A DNA stretch of 64,000 nt, from contig NZ_BMJJ01000015.1 of assembly GCF_014643375.1 (NCBI RefSeq), positions 62,001 to 126,000 on the forward strand, written 5' to 3'. The translations under genes were made by a program, and so were the position numbers. Below the pieces are notes generated by a model that saw only the letters and a list, made by a program, of their open reading frames with translations, did no database searches and was not told the origin of the DNA. The stretch comes from Aureimonas glaciei. Its GTDB lineage: Bacteria; Pseudomonadota; Alphaproteobacteria; Rhizobiales; Rhizobiaceae. Position 1 is the stretch's first letter. Each line of letters begins with the position of its first letter. Positions 38,478 through 48,760 of the stretch are shown here, in pieces.

Positions 38478-39197
38478 ATGACGTCAGGCATCCGGTTCAA
38501 ACGCGTTCTGCTGAAGGTCTCGGGCGAGGCCCTGATGGGCAGCCAGGGTTTCGGGATCGACGTCACCGTGGTCGACCGGATCGCCGGCGATATCCGCGAG
38601 GCCCGGGAACTGGGCGCCGACATTTCCGTCGTCATCGGCGGCGGCAACATCTTCCGCGGCGTGGCCGTCGCGTCCAAGGGCGGAGACCGGGTGACCGGCG
38701 ACCACATGGGCATGCTGGCGACCGTCATCAACGCCCTGGCGCTGCGCACCTCGCTCTTGAAGATCGGCGTCGAGTCGATCGTCCTGTCGGCGATCGCCAT
38801 GCCGGAGATCTGCGAGAGCTTTTCCCAGCGTGACGCGCTGGCGCATGCCGCCGCGGGCAGGGTGGTGATCTTCGCCGGCGGCACCGGCAATCCCTTCTTC
38901 ACCACCGATTCCGCGGCCGCGCTCCGCGCCGCCGAAATGGGCGCCGAAGCCCTGTTCAAGGGCACGCAGGTCGACGGGATCTACACGGCCGATCCGAAGA
39001 CCGATCCGACCGCGGTGCGCTTTGAGCAATTGACCCATAGCGAGGTGCTGCAGCGCGGCCTGGCGGTGATGGACGTCGCCGCGGTCGCTCTGGCCCGCGA
39101 GAACCACATTCCCATTGTCGTCTTTTCCATTCACGAAAAGGGCGAGTTCGCCCGGATCCTGTCGGGCACCGGCCGCGCCACGATCGTGACGGACTGA
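38478..39197 (+). CDS. pyrH: UMP kinase
   Basis: A 239-residue hexameric amino-acid-kinase-fold enzyme making UDP from UMP with ATP. Motifs: [39 protein letters not shown] and [29 protein letters not shown] closes the nucleotide site. ATG 38478 follows GAGGAACG; upstream frame from 38439 has no site. Followed by frr after 28 bases. Confidence 0.96.
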   Translation: MTSGIRFKRVLLKVSGEALMGSQGFGIDVTVVDRIAGDIREARELGADISVVIGGGNIFRGVAVASKGGDRVTGDHMGMLATVINALALRTSLLKIGVESIVLSAIAMPEICESFSQRDALAHAAAGRVVIFAGGTGNPFFTTDSAAALRAAEMGAEALFKGTQVDGIYTADPKTDPTAVRFEQLTHSEVLQRGLAVMDVAAVALARENHIPIVVFSIHEKGEFARILSGTGRATIVTD

Positions 39198-39225
39198 GAC
39201 GCCGAGAGAAAGCGAAGGACCTGAT

Positions 39226-39783
39226 ATGGCGGATTTTGACTTTACCGAACTGAAGCGTCGCATGGACGGCGCGATCAATGCGCTCCAGCACGACCTCTCC
39301 GGCCTGCGCACCGGCCGGGCCTCGGCGAGCCTGCTCGACCCCATCACCGTCGAAGCCTATGGCACGCAGACACCGCTCAACCAGCTCGCCAACGTGTCCA
39401 TTCCTGAGCCGCGCATGCTGTCGGTCTCGGTCTGGGACAAGAGCATGGTCGGCAAGGTCGAGCGCGCGATCCGCGACAGCCATCTCGGCCTCAACCCGAT
39501 CACCGACGGGACCACGCTGCGCATTCCGCTGCCGGAGCTCAACGAGCAGCGCCGCAAGGAACTGGTCAAGGTTGCGCACACTTATGGCGAGAATGCCCGG
39601 ATCGCAGCGCGGCATGTGCGGCGCGACGGGATGGAGACCCTGAAGAAGATGGAGAAGGACGGCGATATCGGGCAGGATGACAGCCGTCAGATGTCCGACC
39701 GGGTCCAGAAGATGACGGACGAAACGATTTCCGAGATCGACAGGTCGCTGTCGGCTAAGGAAGCCGAAATCATGCAGGTCTAG
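39226..39783 (+). CDS. frr: ribosome recycling factor
   Basis: A 185-residue factor that splits post-termination ribosomes with EF-G. The two-domain pattern shows as [34 protein letters not shown] and the C-terminal helical [24 protein letters not shown]. Standard length. GAAGGA precedes the ATG. Confidence 0.97.
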   Translation: MADFDFTELKRRMDGAINALQHDLSGLRTGRASASLLDPITVEAYGTQTPLNQLANVSIPEPRMLSVSVWDKSMVGKVERAIRDSHLGLNPITDGTTLRIPLPELNEQRRKELVKVAHTYGENARIAARHVRRDGMETLKKMEKDGDIGQDDSRQMSDRVQKMTDETISEIDRSLSAKEAEIMQV

Positions 39784-39843
39784 GCTGCCGCGATCCAGGG
39801 CCGTCGGATTGCCGGCGGCCGGCTAGAAGAAACGAGGCTTCCC

Positions 39844-40560
39844 GTGCGACTTCCGCAACACGTCGCGATCATCATGGACGGCAACGGACGTTGGGCCAAG
39901 GCGCGCGGACTGCCGCGCACTGTCGGTCACCGCCGCGGCGTCGAGGCAGTCCGGGAAGCGGTCCGCACGGCGGGCGCCCTCGGCATCCGCTACCTCACGC
40001 TGTTCGCCTTCTCGTCCGAGAACTGGCGCCGTCCGGCGCAGGAAGTCGACGAGCTGATGGGGCTCCTGAAGCTGTTCATCCGCCGGGACCTCGCCGACCT
40101 GCACAAGGAGGGCGTGCGCGTCCGGGTGATCGGCGGCCGCGACAATCTGAGCCCTGATATCCGCGCGCTGCTGGAGGAGGCCGAAAACCTCACCTGCAAC
40201 AACGACAGCACGACGCTGGTCATCGCCTTCAACTACGGAGCGCGCGAAGAGGTTACCCGGGCCGTCAAGCGCATCGCGGTCAAGCTCGCCTCCGGCGAGG
40301 TTTCCGCCGACGCGGTGACGGCCGAGTTCCTCGACAGCCACATGGACACGGCGGGCATTCCCGATCCCGACCTCATCATCCGCACCTCAGGCGAGCTGCG
40401 TCTGTCGAACTTTCTCCTCTGGCAGGCCGCCTATTCCGAGTTCGTCTTCATGCCGTGCCTGTGGCCGGACTTCGACCGCAAGGCGTTCGAGGAGGCCCTG
40501 GCCGATTTCGCCGGTCGCGAACGGCGTTTCGGCAGCGTCTCCTGCGACATCGCTTCCTGA
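39844..40560 (+). CDS. uppS: undecaprenyl diphosphate synthase (isoprenyl transferase)
   Basis: A 238-residue cis-prenyltransferase making the C55 lipid carrier for peptidoglycan and O-antigen. The N-terminal [20 protein letters not shown] contains the catalytic Asp; [19 protein letters not shown] and [19 protein letters not shown] are the remaining signatures. Start is GTG at 39844 with GAGG upstream. cdsA follows after 21 bases. Confidence 0.96.
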   Translation: MRLPQHVAIIMDGNGRWAKARGLPRTVGHRRGVEAVREAVRTAGALGIRYLTLFAFSSENWRRPAQEVDELMGLLKLFIRRDLADLHKEGVRVRVIGGRDNLSPDIRALLEEAENLTCNNDSTTLVIAFNYGAREEVTRAVKRIAVKLASGEVSADAVTAEFLDSHMDTAGIPDPDLIIRTSGELRLSNFLLWQAAYSEFVFMPCLWPDFDRKAFEEALADFAGRERRFGSVSCDIAS

Positions 40561-40581
40561 GGTGCCGCGGATCTTGCCCTC

Positions 40582-41433
40582 ATGAGCCTCCGGACCGGCC
40601 CCGCACTGAAGAGCCAGTCCTGGACCGATCTGCGCGTCCGCCTGATCTCGGCCCTGGTGCTGGGCTGCTTCGTGCTCGCCATCGCGGTGATCGGAGGCGT
40701 GCTGTTTCGCCTGTTGTGCTGCGCGGCCGCCATCGTCGTCTTCGAGGAATGGTCGCAGATGACGCGGGCCCGGCGTGCCGGGCCGCTGTTCAAGCTGGCG
40801 CGGCGCGCGCTGCTGTTTGCGCTCTTTGCCTTCCTGCTCGGCGCCAATGCGGCCGCACTCGCCATCGTGGTCGCTGCCAGCGCCTTCATCGCCTTCGTCG
40901 ATCGCCGCGAGCACCGCGCCGACTGGACGCTCGGCGGCCTCGTCTATGCCAGTCTGGCGGGTTTCGCGCCGGGCATGTTGCGCGGCGACGACGCAGCCGG
41001 CCTGGCGGTGCTCGGGCTCGTCATCACCGTGGTCTGGTCGTCCGACATCTTTGCCTATTTCACCGGCCGGGCCCTCGGCGGACCGAAGATCATGCCGTCG
41101 GTGTCGCCGAAGAAGACCATATCGGGCTGCCTTGGCGGACTCTTGGCCGGCGTCGTGCTCGGCACCTTGTTTGCTTACGCGGCGACCGGCGAGGTCCATG
41201 TCTGGATGCTGCTCCTGACCGCATGCCTGTCGATCCTCGGACAGGCGGGAGACCTTTTCGAGTCCTGGATCAAGCGGCATTTCGGCGTGAAGGATTCCGG
41301 GCGGATCATTCCGGGCCATGGCGGCCTGATGGATCGGATCGACGCCCTGATCGTCGCTCTGGCCGCGGCCTGGATCGTCGGCATGGCGTTGAACGGCCTC
41401 GACCACCCGGCGCGCGCGCTCTTCGACCTGTAA
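40582..41433 (+). CDS. cdsA: phosphatidate cytidylyltransferase
   Basis: A 283-residue membrane enzyme forming CDP-diacylglycerol from phosphatidate and CTP. About seven helices; the CDP-OH-type signature is present near the C-terminus (SPKKTISGCLGG and KRHFGVKDSGRIIPGHGGLMDRID). In many relatives dxr follows cdsA; here rseP comes next after 119 bases, so dxr is elsewhere. Confidence 0.95.
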   Translation: MSLRTGPALKSQSWTDLRVRLISALVLGCFVLAIAVIGGVLFRLLCCAAAIVVFEEWSQMTRARRAGPLFKLARRALLFALFAFLLGANAAALAIVVAASAFIAFVDRREHRADWTLGGLVYASLAGFAPGMLRGDDAAGLAVLGLVITVVWSSDIFAYFTGRALGGPKIMPSVSPKKTISGCLGGLLAGVVLGTLFAYAATGEVHVWMLLLTACLSILGQAGDLFESWIKRHFGVKDSGRIIPGHGGLMDRIDALIVALAAAWIVGMALNGLDHPARALFDL

Positions 41434-41552
41434 TCGGCGCGGTCTGCCGGCTTGCCGGTATGAACCCGCGATTCAATGCGGTATGCCTCGCGCTTGAGTT
41501 CCTTTCCGGCGCCGTGCAGCATGCCGCGCGGTGCGATATCGAGGGTTGACCA

Positions 41553-42692
41553 ATGGACGTCTCGTCCTTTTTCGCGATGATCTGGGACACGGCGCTGATC
41601 AAGATCATCCCGTTTCTGTTCGTCCTGACGGTGATCGTGTTCTTCCATGAGCTGGGTCATTTCCTCGTCGGGCGGCTGTGCGGGATCAAGGTCCTGGCCT
41701 TTTCCGTCGGCTTCGGCCCCGAGCTGATCGGCTTCAACGACCGCCAGGGAACGCGGTGGAAGCTCTGCGCCATTCCGCTCGGCGGCTACGTCAAGTTCCT
41801 CGGCGACGAGAACGTCGCCTCCGTGCCCGACAATGCCGCCGTTGCGCGGATGGACGAGGCGGAGCGGCAGAAGTCGTTTCCTGCCCAGAGCGTTGCCCGC
41901 CGCGCCGCGACGGTGGCCGCCGGCCCGATCGCCAATTTCATCCTCGCCATCGCGATCTTCGCCGGCGTCGCCTACTTCAACGGCCGGGTCGTCGGCGACC
42001 CCATCGTCGCCGAAGTGCGGGCGGAGTCGCCGGCAGCCGAGGCCGGTATCCTGGCGGGCGATCGGATCGTGGCGCTGGACGGCAACGAGGTGACGTTCTT
42101 CGGCGATATCCTGGAATATGTGTCGACCCGGGCGAATGTGCCGATCGATGTCGCCGTGGAACGAGCCGGTGCGACGCTTCACCTGCAGGTGACGCCGCGC
42201 AACGTCACCCAGACCGATGCCTTCGGCAACGAGGTGACGGGCCCGCTGATGGGCCTCGTCGCCACCCGCGAGAGCTCGTCGTTCCGAACCGAGAAACTCT
42301 CGGCGGTCGAATCGGTCCGCTATGGCGCCGAGCAGACCTGGTTCTTCACCAGCCACACCGCTTCTTTCATCGGCGGCATCTTCACGGGCAACCAGGCCGC
42401 CGACCAGATCGGCGGTCCGATCCGCATTGCCGGCATCTCCAGCCAGGTCGCCACGCTCGGCTTCGCGGCGCTCCTGATTCTGGCGGCGCAGCTGTCGATC
42501 TCGATCGGCCTGCTCAATCTCGTTCCGATCCCGATGCTCGACGGCGGCCATCTCCTGTTCTACGCTTACGAGGCCTTGCGCGGGCGACCGCTGAGCGAAA
42601 AGGTGCAGGAGTTCGGATTTCGAATCGGAATCGTGCTGGTGCTGTCGCTGATGCTCTTCGCCGTCTGGAACGACATCTCGTGGATGACCTGA
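41553..42692 (+). CDS. rseP: site-2 intramembrane zinc metalloprotease RseP
   Basis: A 379-residue inner-membrane protease that cleaves membrane-anchored anti-sigma factors and signal peptides. The HELGH zinc motif is His32-His36 in the first helix; a PDZ domain lies at about 125-210 (SPAAEAGILAGDRIVALDG); the third zinc ligand region is NLVPIPMLDGGHLLFY near 325. GAGGGTTGA precedes the start. It precedes bamA, consistent with envelope quality control. Confidence 0.95.
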   Translation: MDVSSFFAMIWDTALIKIIPFLFVLTVIVFFHELGHFLVGRLCGIKVLAFSVGFGPELIGFNDRQGTRWKLCAIPLGGYVKFLGDENVASVPDNAAVARMDEAERQKSFPAQSVARRAATVAAGPIANFILAIAIFAGVAYFNGRVVGDPIVAEVRAESPAAEAGILAGDRIVALDGNEVTFFGDILEYVSTRANVPIDVAVERAGATLHLQVTPRNVTQTDAFGNEVTGPLMGLVATRESSSFRTEKLSAVESVRYGAEQTWFFTSHTASFIGGIFTGNQAADQIGGPIRIAGISSQVATLGFAALLILAAQLSISIGLLNLVPIPMLDGGHLLFYAYEALRGRPLSEKVQEFGFRIGIVLVLSLMLFAVWNDISWMT

Positions 42693-42937
42693 TGCCGTCG
42701 GCCTTCCGGCCAGACAATGGTTGGGGTGGGCGCGGATCGTCGAAGATGTTCGCCGGCAGAACTAACCATTCGTTGACCATAACCGGTCGATCAGTGGCTG
42801 GGGCGCAACGGTTTTCCGATTCCTAAACTGAATCGGTCCAGTTTGCTTGAATGCGGTACCAAAGCCGGTAAAAGGCATGGATGCATGGAGCCAAGCTGGC
42901 GCCCGTGCGGCATAATGAAAAAAAGGTGGTGAGGCCT

Positions 42938-45493
42938 ATGACGGCTGGATCAAAGCTTCTGCAAGCCGCGTCGGCGTTCGCGCTTTCCTCGACTTTGCTG
43001 ACGGCGACTCTTGGCGCTCAGCTCGTCATGGTTGCGCCCGCGCATGCCGCTGCGGTGAGCCGCGTCGAGGTCCGGGGCAATCAGCGGGTCGAGGCGGACA
43101 CGATCCGCGGCCTCCTCGCCATTCGTCCCGGGCAGAACGTCGGCGACGCCGAGATCGACGAGGGCGTTCGCAAGCTCTATTCGACCGGTCTCTTCTCCGA
43201 TGTCCGCATCAGCCAGGCGGGCGGTGTCGTCACCGTCAACGTCGACGAGAACCAGATCGTCAATCAGGTGCTGTTCCAGGGCAATTCCAAGCTCAAGGAC
43301 GAGCAGCTCGCCGCGGCCGTTCAGACCCAGTCTCGCGGTGCCTATTCCGCCGCGACAGCCGAGACGGACGTCGCCGCGATCAAGGATGCCTACGTCAAGA
43401 TCGGCCGCAGCGATGCCACGGTCTCCGTGCGCACGCTCCCGGTCGAGAACAATCGGACGAATGTCGTCTTCGACATCGACGAGGGTGACCGCACCAAGAT
43501 CGGCCAGATCAACTTCGTCGGCAACAACGCCTATGGCGACGGCCGACTGAAGGAAGTCGTCGCGCTGCGCGAATCCGGCCTCCTGAGCTTCATCCAGCGC
43601 AACGACGTCTACAGCGAGGACCGTCTTCGCGCCGACGAGGAGACACTGCGGCGCTTTTACTACAACCACGGCTATGCCGACTTCCGCATCGTCTCTTCGG
43701 TCGCCGAGCTCAACGACGCCGAGAACCAGTACACGGTGACCTTCACCGTGGAGGAGGGTGAGCGCTACACCTACGGCGCCATCAACGTCGAATCGAGCAT
43801 TCCGGGTGTCGACACCGAAGTGCTCAAGAGCGAAGTGAAGACCGACACCGGCGACGTCTACAATGCCGAGCAGGTCGAGAAGTCGCTCGTCGCGGTGACC
43901 AACAAGGTCGCCGAGAGCGGCTACGCCTTTGCTCAGGTGACGCCGCGCGGCAACCGCGACTTCAACAACCGGACAATCTCCATCGACTACGTCGTCGATC
44001 AGGGGCAGCGCGCCTACATCGAGCGCCTCGACATCCGCGGCAACACCAAGACGCGCGACTACGTCATCCGTCGCGAATTCGACGTGTCCGAGGGCGATGC
44101 CTTCAATCAGGTCCTCGTCCAGCGCGCCAAGCAGCGCCTCGAGGGTCTGGGCTTCTTCACGTCGGTCAACATCTCGACCGCGCCCGGCTCCGAGCCGGAC
44201 CGCGTCGTCGTCATCGTCGACGTCGTCGAGAAGTCGACCGGTGAGTTCTCGATCGGCGGCGGTTACACGACCGGCGGACAGAGCGAAGGCCCGGTGGCCG
44301 AAATCGGCGTCACCGAGCGCAACTTCTTGGGTCGCGGTCAGTTCGTGAAGGTCTCTGCCGGCTTCGGTGCCGACACGCGCAACTACCAGCTTTCCTTCAC
44401 CGAGCCCTATTTCCTCGGTCGCCGCCTGGCAGCCGGCTTCGACATCTACACCTCGACGAACACGTCGGAGTCCTACGATGTCGAGCGCACCGGCGGCTCG
44501 CTCCGTCTCGCTGCGCCGATCACCGATGAAGTCACGGCGCAGATCGCCTACAACTTCAAGCAGGAGAAGTTCGGCGACGACGACGGCGGCCGTCGCGTCC
44601 AGGACAATTCGGGCAATTACTACATCGAGACGGACTCGGGCACGCCCACCGTCATCGGTTCGGTCGCTTCGGACTACGACCTGCAGGATGGCCAGCGGTT
44701 CGTCACCGCCACCTGCAACAACCCCAACCCTTATGGATTGGTGTCCGCGAACGTGAACGGTCAGTCGACCGATTTCAGCAATGCGCCGAAGTACACGCGG
44801 TCGACGATCATCAACGAGGCGATCTGCGACAGCCCGTACACGACGTCCTCGATGTCCTACGCGCTCACCTACAACACGCTGGATTCCACCAAGGATCCGC
44901 GTAACGGCATCATCGCGTCCTTCGGCCAGGAAGTGGCGGGCCTCGGTGGCGATGCGAGCTTCATCAAGACGACGGCGAAGGCGTCCTACTTCCAGCAGCT
45001 GCAGGAAGAGTACGACGTGGTCGGTCAGCTCAGCGTCGGCGGCGGCAATGTCTCAGGCCTCGGCGACGACCTCCGGGTGTTCGACAACTTCTTCAAGGGC
45101 CAGGACATCGTCCGCGGCTTCGAGACCAAGGGGATCGGCCCGCGCCAGTTCGAGCTGGATGGCGGCGGCAACACTGTGGGTGACGGCGTCGCGATCGGCG
45201 GCGAGAACTACCTGAACGCCTCGGCCGAGACGACCTTCCCGCTGCCGCTGGTCTCGCGTGACTTCGGCTTCCGCGGCGCGCTGTTCGCCGATGCGGGCAC
45301 GCTTTGGGGCACCGAGTTCGCCGGACAGACGGGCGTGGTCGGCGACGAGCTGAAGATCCGGGCATCCGCCGGTGTCGGCCTGATCTGGGCGTCGCCCTTC
45401 GGCCCGCTGCGCGTCAATTACGCCCATCCGTTCATGAAGGAAGACTACGACGAGACGCAGGAGCTGTCGTTCGGCTTCTCGACGCGGTTCTAG
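42938..45493 (+). CDS. bamA: outer membrane protein assembly factor BamA
   Basis: An 851-residue Omp85 protein inserting beta-barrels into the outer membrane. After a signal peptide (about 1-38, AHA site before AAVSRVEVRGN) come five POTRA repeats to about residue 430 and a 16-strand barrel with the VRGF-type loop (IVRGFETKGIGPR) and the C-terminal Phe of FSTRF. Start at 42938 has GGTGGTGAGG; an ATG at 42881 adds 19 residues before the signal and is less likely. Barrel loops contain Cys (CNNPNP, EAICDS), which may pair outside the cell. Confidence 0.96.
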   Translation: MTAGSKLLQAASAFALSSTLLTATLGAQLVMVAPAHAAAVSRVEVRGNQRVEADTIRGLLAIRPGQNVGDAEIDEGVRKLYSTGLFSDVRISQAGGVVTVNVDENQIVNQVLFQGNSKLKDEQLAAAVQTQSRGAYSAATAETDVAAIKDAYVKIGRSDATVSVRTLPVENNRTNVVFDIDEGDRTKIGQINFVGNNAYGDGRLKEVVALRESGLLSFIQRNDVYSEDRLRADEETLRRFYYNHGYADFRIVSSVAELNDAENQYTVTFTVEEGERYTYGAINVESSIPGVDTEVLKSEVKTDTGDVYNAEQVEKSLVAVTNKVAESGYAFAQVTPRGNRDFNNRTISIDYVVDQGQRAYIERLDIRGNTKTRDYVIRREFDVSEGDAFNQVLVQRAKQRLEGLGFFTSVNISTAPGSEPDRVVVIVDVVEKSTGEFSIGGGYTTGGQSEGPVAEIGVTERNFLGRGQFVKVSAGFGADTRNYQLSFTEPYFLGRRLAAGFDIYTSTNTSESYDVERTGGSLRLAAPITDEVTAQIAYNFKQEKFGDDDGGRRVQDNSGNYYIETDSGTPTVIGSVASDYDLQDGQRFVTATCNNPNPYGLVSANVNGQSTDFSNAPKYTRSTIINEAICDSPYTTSSMSYALTYNTLDSTKDPRNGIIASFGQEVAGLGGDASFIKTTAKASYFQQLQEEYDVVGQLSVGGGNVSGLGDDLRVFDNFFKGQDIVRGFETKGIGPRQFELDGGGNTVGDGVAIGGENYLNASAETTFPLPLVSRDFGFRGALFADAGTLWGTEFAGQTGVVGDELKIRASAGVGLIWASPFGPLRVNYAHPFMKEDYDETQELSFGFSTRF

Positions 45494-45499
45494 GGATCG

Positions 45500-45522
45500 G
45501 GGAGGGCGGGCTTCGCCCTCCC
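45500..45522 (+). terminator. intercistronic hairpin between bamA and lpxD
   Basis: GGGAGGGCG-GGCTT-CGCCCTCCC is a perfect 9-bp GC stem only 6 bases after the bamA stop and 9 before the lpxD ATG. Only TTT follows, so full termination is unlikely. The hairpin may attenuate, stabilise the bamA 3' end or limit lpxD translation by crowding its ribosome site. Confidence 0.5.
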
Positions 45523-45531
45523 GCGGATTTG

Positions 45532-46605
45532 ATGACAGAGACGCGCTTCTATCCCAAGGGCGAGGGCATGACCCTCGCCGAGCTCGCGGCGCTTTGCGAG
45601 GGTGAGCTTCGCGACGGCGCGGACGCCGGCCATCGGGTCGATGGGCTCGCTGCCCTCGACGATGCCGGGCCGCGCGACATCGGATTTTTCGACAACAATC
45701 GCTATGCGGCCGTGTTGGCCGAGACCCGGGCAGGGGGCGTTCTCATTGCGCGCCGAAGCGTCCATCTGGTGCCGCCCGGCGTGGCCGCCCTCGTGGTTCG
45801 CGACCCGGGCCGGGCTTTCGCCCTCGCCGGTCGGGCCCTGTTTCCCGATGCGCTGCTGCCGACGGGACTCGAACTCGGCGGTATCTCCGATCGCGCCTTC
45901 GTCGATCCCTCGGCCGTGCTCGAAGAGGGCGTGATCGTCGAGCCGCAGGCCGTGATCGGCCCGCGCGCGGTGATCGGCCGAGGCACGCATGTCGGGGCCG
46001 GGGCGGTGATCGGGCCGGGATGTCAGATCGGCCGCGACTGTCGCATCGGCTGGCATGCCAGCATCCAGCACGCGCTGATCGGCGACCGCGTCATCCTGCA
46101 TCCGGGCGTCCGTCTCGGCCAGGATGGCTTCGGCTATTCAGCCGGCCGCGACGGCATCCTGAAAATGGTCCAGATCGGTCGGGTGATCATCCAGGACGGC
46201 GTCGAGATCGGCGCCAACACGACGATCGACCGGGGCGCCATTCGCGACACGGTGATCGGCGAGAATACCAAGATCGACAACCAGGTTCAGATCGGCCACA
46301 ACGTGCGCGTGGGCCGCAACTGCATGATCGTCGCGCAAGTGGCTCTGGCCGGCAGCGTGACGCTCGGCGACGGGGTCGCGATCGGCGGGCAGTCTGCCGT
46401 CAACAACCATGTGACGGTGGGCGACGGCGCGCAGATCGCGGCGATCAGCAGCGTCGCGGGCGATGTGCCTGCCGGGGCGCGCTGGGGCGGCGTTCCGGCC
46501 AAGCCGGTGCGCGACTGGTTTCGCGAGGTAACCTGGGTCAGTGAAATGGCGAAACAGCGCCGAGTTCCGGAGGTCAGGCATGGACGAGACGACAACGACG
46601 CTTGA
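45532..46605 (+). CDS. lpxD: UDP-3-O-(3-hydroxyacyl)glucosamine N-acyltransferase LpxD
   Basis: A 357-residue enzyme adding the second 3-hydroxyacyl chain in lipid A synthesis. A uridine-binding N-domain (1-110) precedes a left-handed beta-helix of hexapeptide repeats and the C-terminal helix. The catalytic His lies in [15 protein letters not shown] 45532 is the first sensible start after bamA. The 3' end overlaps fabZ by 26 bases. Confidence 0.95.
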   Translation: MTETRFYPKGEGMTLAELAALCEGELRDGADAGHRVDGLAALDDAGPRDIGFFDNNRYAAVLAETRAGGVLIARRSVHLVPPGVAALVVRDPGRAFALAGRALFPDALLPTGLELGGISDRAFVDPSAVLEEGVIVEPQAVIGPRAVIGRGTHVGAGAVIGPGCQIGRDCRIGWHASIQHALIGDRVILHPGVRLGQDGFGYSAGRDGILKMVQIGRVIIQDGVEIGANTTIDRGAIRDTVIGENTKIDNQVQIGHNVRVGRNCMIVAQVALAGSVTLGDGVAIGGQSAVNNHVTVGDGAQIAAISSVAGDVPAGARWGGVPAKPVRDWFREVTWVSEMAKQRRVPEVRHGRDDNDA

Positions 46606-47047
46606 GAGCGTCGATATCCTCCAGATTCTCGAGCTGCTGCCGCACCGCTATCCGTTCCTGATGGTCGACCGGATCGTCGGCATCGATGCGGATCGCAGGG
46701 CTATCGGCATCAAGAACGTGACGATCAACGAGCCGCATTTCCTCGGGCATTTTCCCGGTGCGCCGGTCATGCCGGGCGTCCTGATCATCGAGGGCATGGC
46801 CCAGACCGCCGGGGCGATCTGCACCATGGCGATGGGAAAGGGCACGCCGCAGCTGGTCTATTTCATGACCATCGACAATGCGAAGTTCCGCCGTCCCGTG
46901 GTGCCGGGCGACCGGCTCGAATATCACGTCGAGCAGACCAAGAAGCGCGGCAATATCTGGAAATTCGACTGCGTCGCCAAGGTGGATGGGGTCAAGGTCG
47001 CCGAAGCGAGCGTCAGCGCCATGCTGGTCCCGCGCGACGCCGGCTGA
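46580..47047 (+). CDS. fabZ: 3-hydroxyacyl-ACP dehydratase FabZ
   Basis: A 155-residue hot-dog-fold dehydratase of fatty acid elongation. [17 protein letters not shown], the catalytic His in [12 protein letters not shown] and Glu in [10 protein letters not shown] are present. Its place between lpxD and lpxA is conserved and sets the balance of 3-hydroxyacyl-ACP between phospholipid and lipid A. Confidence 0.96.
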   Translation: MDETTTTLESVDILQILELLPHRYPFLMVDRIVGIDADRRAIGIKNVTINEPHFLGHFPGAPVMPGVLIIEGMAQTAGAICTMAMGKGTPQLVYFMTIDNAKFRRPVVPGDRLEYHVEQTKKRGNIWKFDCVAKVDGVKVAEASVSAMLVPRDAG

Positions 47048-47060
47048 CAGAGGCGCTCTC

Positions 47061-47858
47061 ATGCGGATTCATCCTTCCACGATCGTCGAGGACGGCGCCG
47101 TCATCGGCGAGGGCGCCGAGATCGGACCCTTCTGCCATATCGGTCCGCGGGCGACGCTGGGCGCCGGGGCGAAGCTCGTCTCGCACGTCGTCATCGCCGG
47201 CAATACGACCATCGGGGCGAACGCCCACATCTATCCCTTCGCCTCGCTTGGCCATGCGCCGCAGCACCTGAAGTACCGCGGCGAGGATACGCGGCTCGTC
47301 ATCGGTGACAATTGCCTGGTGCGCGAGAGCGTGACGATGAATCCCGGCACTGTCCAGGGCCGATCGGAGACGACGGTCGGCGACGACTGCTCCTTCTTCA
47401 CCGGCGCGCACGTCGCCCATGACTGCCATCTTGGCTCGCATGTGACGCTGATCAACAACGTCATGCTGGCCGGCCACTGTGTCGTCGGCGACTATGCCAC
47501 GATCGCCGGCGGCTCGGGCATCCACCAGTTCACCCGCATCGGCCACCACGCCTATATCGGCGGCCTTGCCGCGGTCGAGGGCGATGTCATTCCCTTCGGC
47601 ATGGTGCTCGGCAACCGCGCCTATCTCTCCGGGCTCAATGTCATCGGCATGAAGCGGGCTGGCTTCAACCGCGAGGCCGTCCGCAATGTCCGCAAGGCCT
47701 ACCGGATGCTGTTCTCCGACGACCTGACCTTCCGCGAGAACATGGACGAGGTGCAGAGCGAATATCCCGACGATGCGCTCGTCCAGGATCTTCTCGGCTT
47801 CATCCGCGCCGGCGGCGACCGGGCGATCTGCTTCCCGCGGCACAGCCGCCCGGCGTGA
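47061..47858 (+). CDS. lpxA: UDP-N-acetylglucosamine acyltransferase LpxA
   Basis: A 265-residue trimeric left-handed beta-helix enzyme catalysing the first lipid A step. Hexapeptide repeats fill residues 1-185; the catalytic His is in GAHVAHDCHLG; the C-terminal helical domain follows LSGLNVIGMKRAGF. The stop overlaps the lpxI GTG by 4 bases. Confidence 0.96.
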   Translation: MRIHPSTIVEDGAVIGEGAEIGPFCHIGPRATLGAGAKLVSHVVIAGNTTIGANAHIYPFASLGHAPQHLKYRGEDTRLVIGDNCLVRESVTMNPGTVQGRSETTVGDDCSFFTGAHVAHDCHLGSHVTLINNVMLAGHCVVGDYATIAGGSGIHQFTRIGHHAYIGGLAAVEGDVIPFGMVLGNRAYLSGLNVIGMKRAGFNREAVRNVRKAYRMLFSDDLTFRENMDEVQSEYPDDALVQDLLGFIRAGGDRAICFPRHSRPA

Positions 47859-48760
47859 CGGTGGCGCCGGCGGTCCCGGACGCGATCGTCGCGCCGCGCC
47901 ATCCCGGAGAGCCGCTCGGCATCGTCGCCGGTGGCGGCGACCTGCCGCGCCTCGTCGCAGCGCAGGCCCGCCTGCATGGTTGGGAGCCCCGCATTCTGGC
48001 CGTCGGCGACGGCATTGGCGCGGCCTGGCTGCCTGACGACGCCTGGCCGATGGCCTGGGGCCGTCTCGGCAATGCCTTCGCCCACTTGAAGGACAGGGGT
48101 GTGCAGCGACTCGTCCTGTGCGGTACGGTCTCGGTGCGCCCCGATTTCCGCGCGATCCTTCCCAGCCTGAAGACGCTCGCCATGCTGCCGCAGATCTTTC
48201 GCGTCATCCGCGGCGGTGACGACAACCTGCTGCGCGCGGCCGCCCGAGCCTTCGAGCAACGCGGTTTCGAACTCGTCGCGGTGCAGGAGATCCTGCCGGA
48301 ACTCCTGATGCTGCCCGGAGCGGTCGGCGGCGCGCTGCCGAGTGTGGCGGACAGGGCTGCCCTGCGGCGCGGCTTCGAGGCGGCGGGCGTTCTCGGCGCC
48401 CTCGATGTCGGGCAGGCGGTCGTCGCGTCGAAGGACCGGGTGATCGCGCTGGAGGGAATCGAAGGAACGCGCGAAATGCTGCAGCGGGTGGCCGACCTCC
48501 GGCGGCGCGGCCGGATCGGGCCCACCGAGCGGTGCGTGCTGGTGAAGGGGGTGAAGCCGGGCCAGGATCTGCGTTTCGACCTCCCAAGCATCGGCGTCGC
48601 CACAATCGAAGAGGCGGCCGAGGCCGGGCTCGTCGGCATCGGCCTCAGCGCCGGTCATGCTCTGGTCATAGGCATCGACGACGTCATGGCGGCGGCGCGG
48701 GCGAAGGGGATTTTCCTCTGGGGCTGGACGCGATCCTGCGCCGAGGAGGGGTCGGCATGA
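47855..48760 (+). CDS. lpxI: UDP-2,3-diacylglucosamine pyrophosphatase LpxI
   Basis: A 301-residue enzyme (former DUF1009) that hydrolyses UDP-2,3-diacylglucosamine to lipid X, replacing LpxH in alphaproteobacteria. Motifs: LGIVAGGGDLPRLVAAQAR, a catalytic-domain VASKDRVIALEGIEGTREML and KGVKPGQDLRFDLPSIG. GTG start overlaps lpxA (GTGA), and the stop overlaps the lpxB ATG (ATGA), so three genes are translationally coupled. Confidence 0.94.
   Translation: MTVAPAVPDAIVAPRHPGEPLGIVAGGGDLPRLVAAQARLHGWEPRILAVGDGIGAAWLPDDAWPMAWGRLGNAFAHLKDRGVQRLVLCGTVSVRPDFRAILPSLKTLAMLPQIFRVIRGGDDNLLRAAARAFEQRGFELVAVQEILPELLMLPGAVGGALPSVADRAALRRGFEAAGVLGALDVGQAVVASKDRVIALEGIEGTREMLQRVADLRRRGRIGPTERCVLVKGVKPGQDLRFDLPSIGVATIEEAAEAGLVGIGLSAGHALVIGIDDVMAAARAKGIFLWGWTRSCAEEGSA

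Noticed and set aside
41434-41552. Expected dxr gene between cdsA and rseP
   Set aside because: Only 119 bases are present and no DXR sequence; gene is simply elsewhere or replaced.
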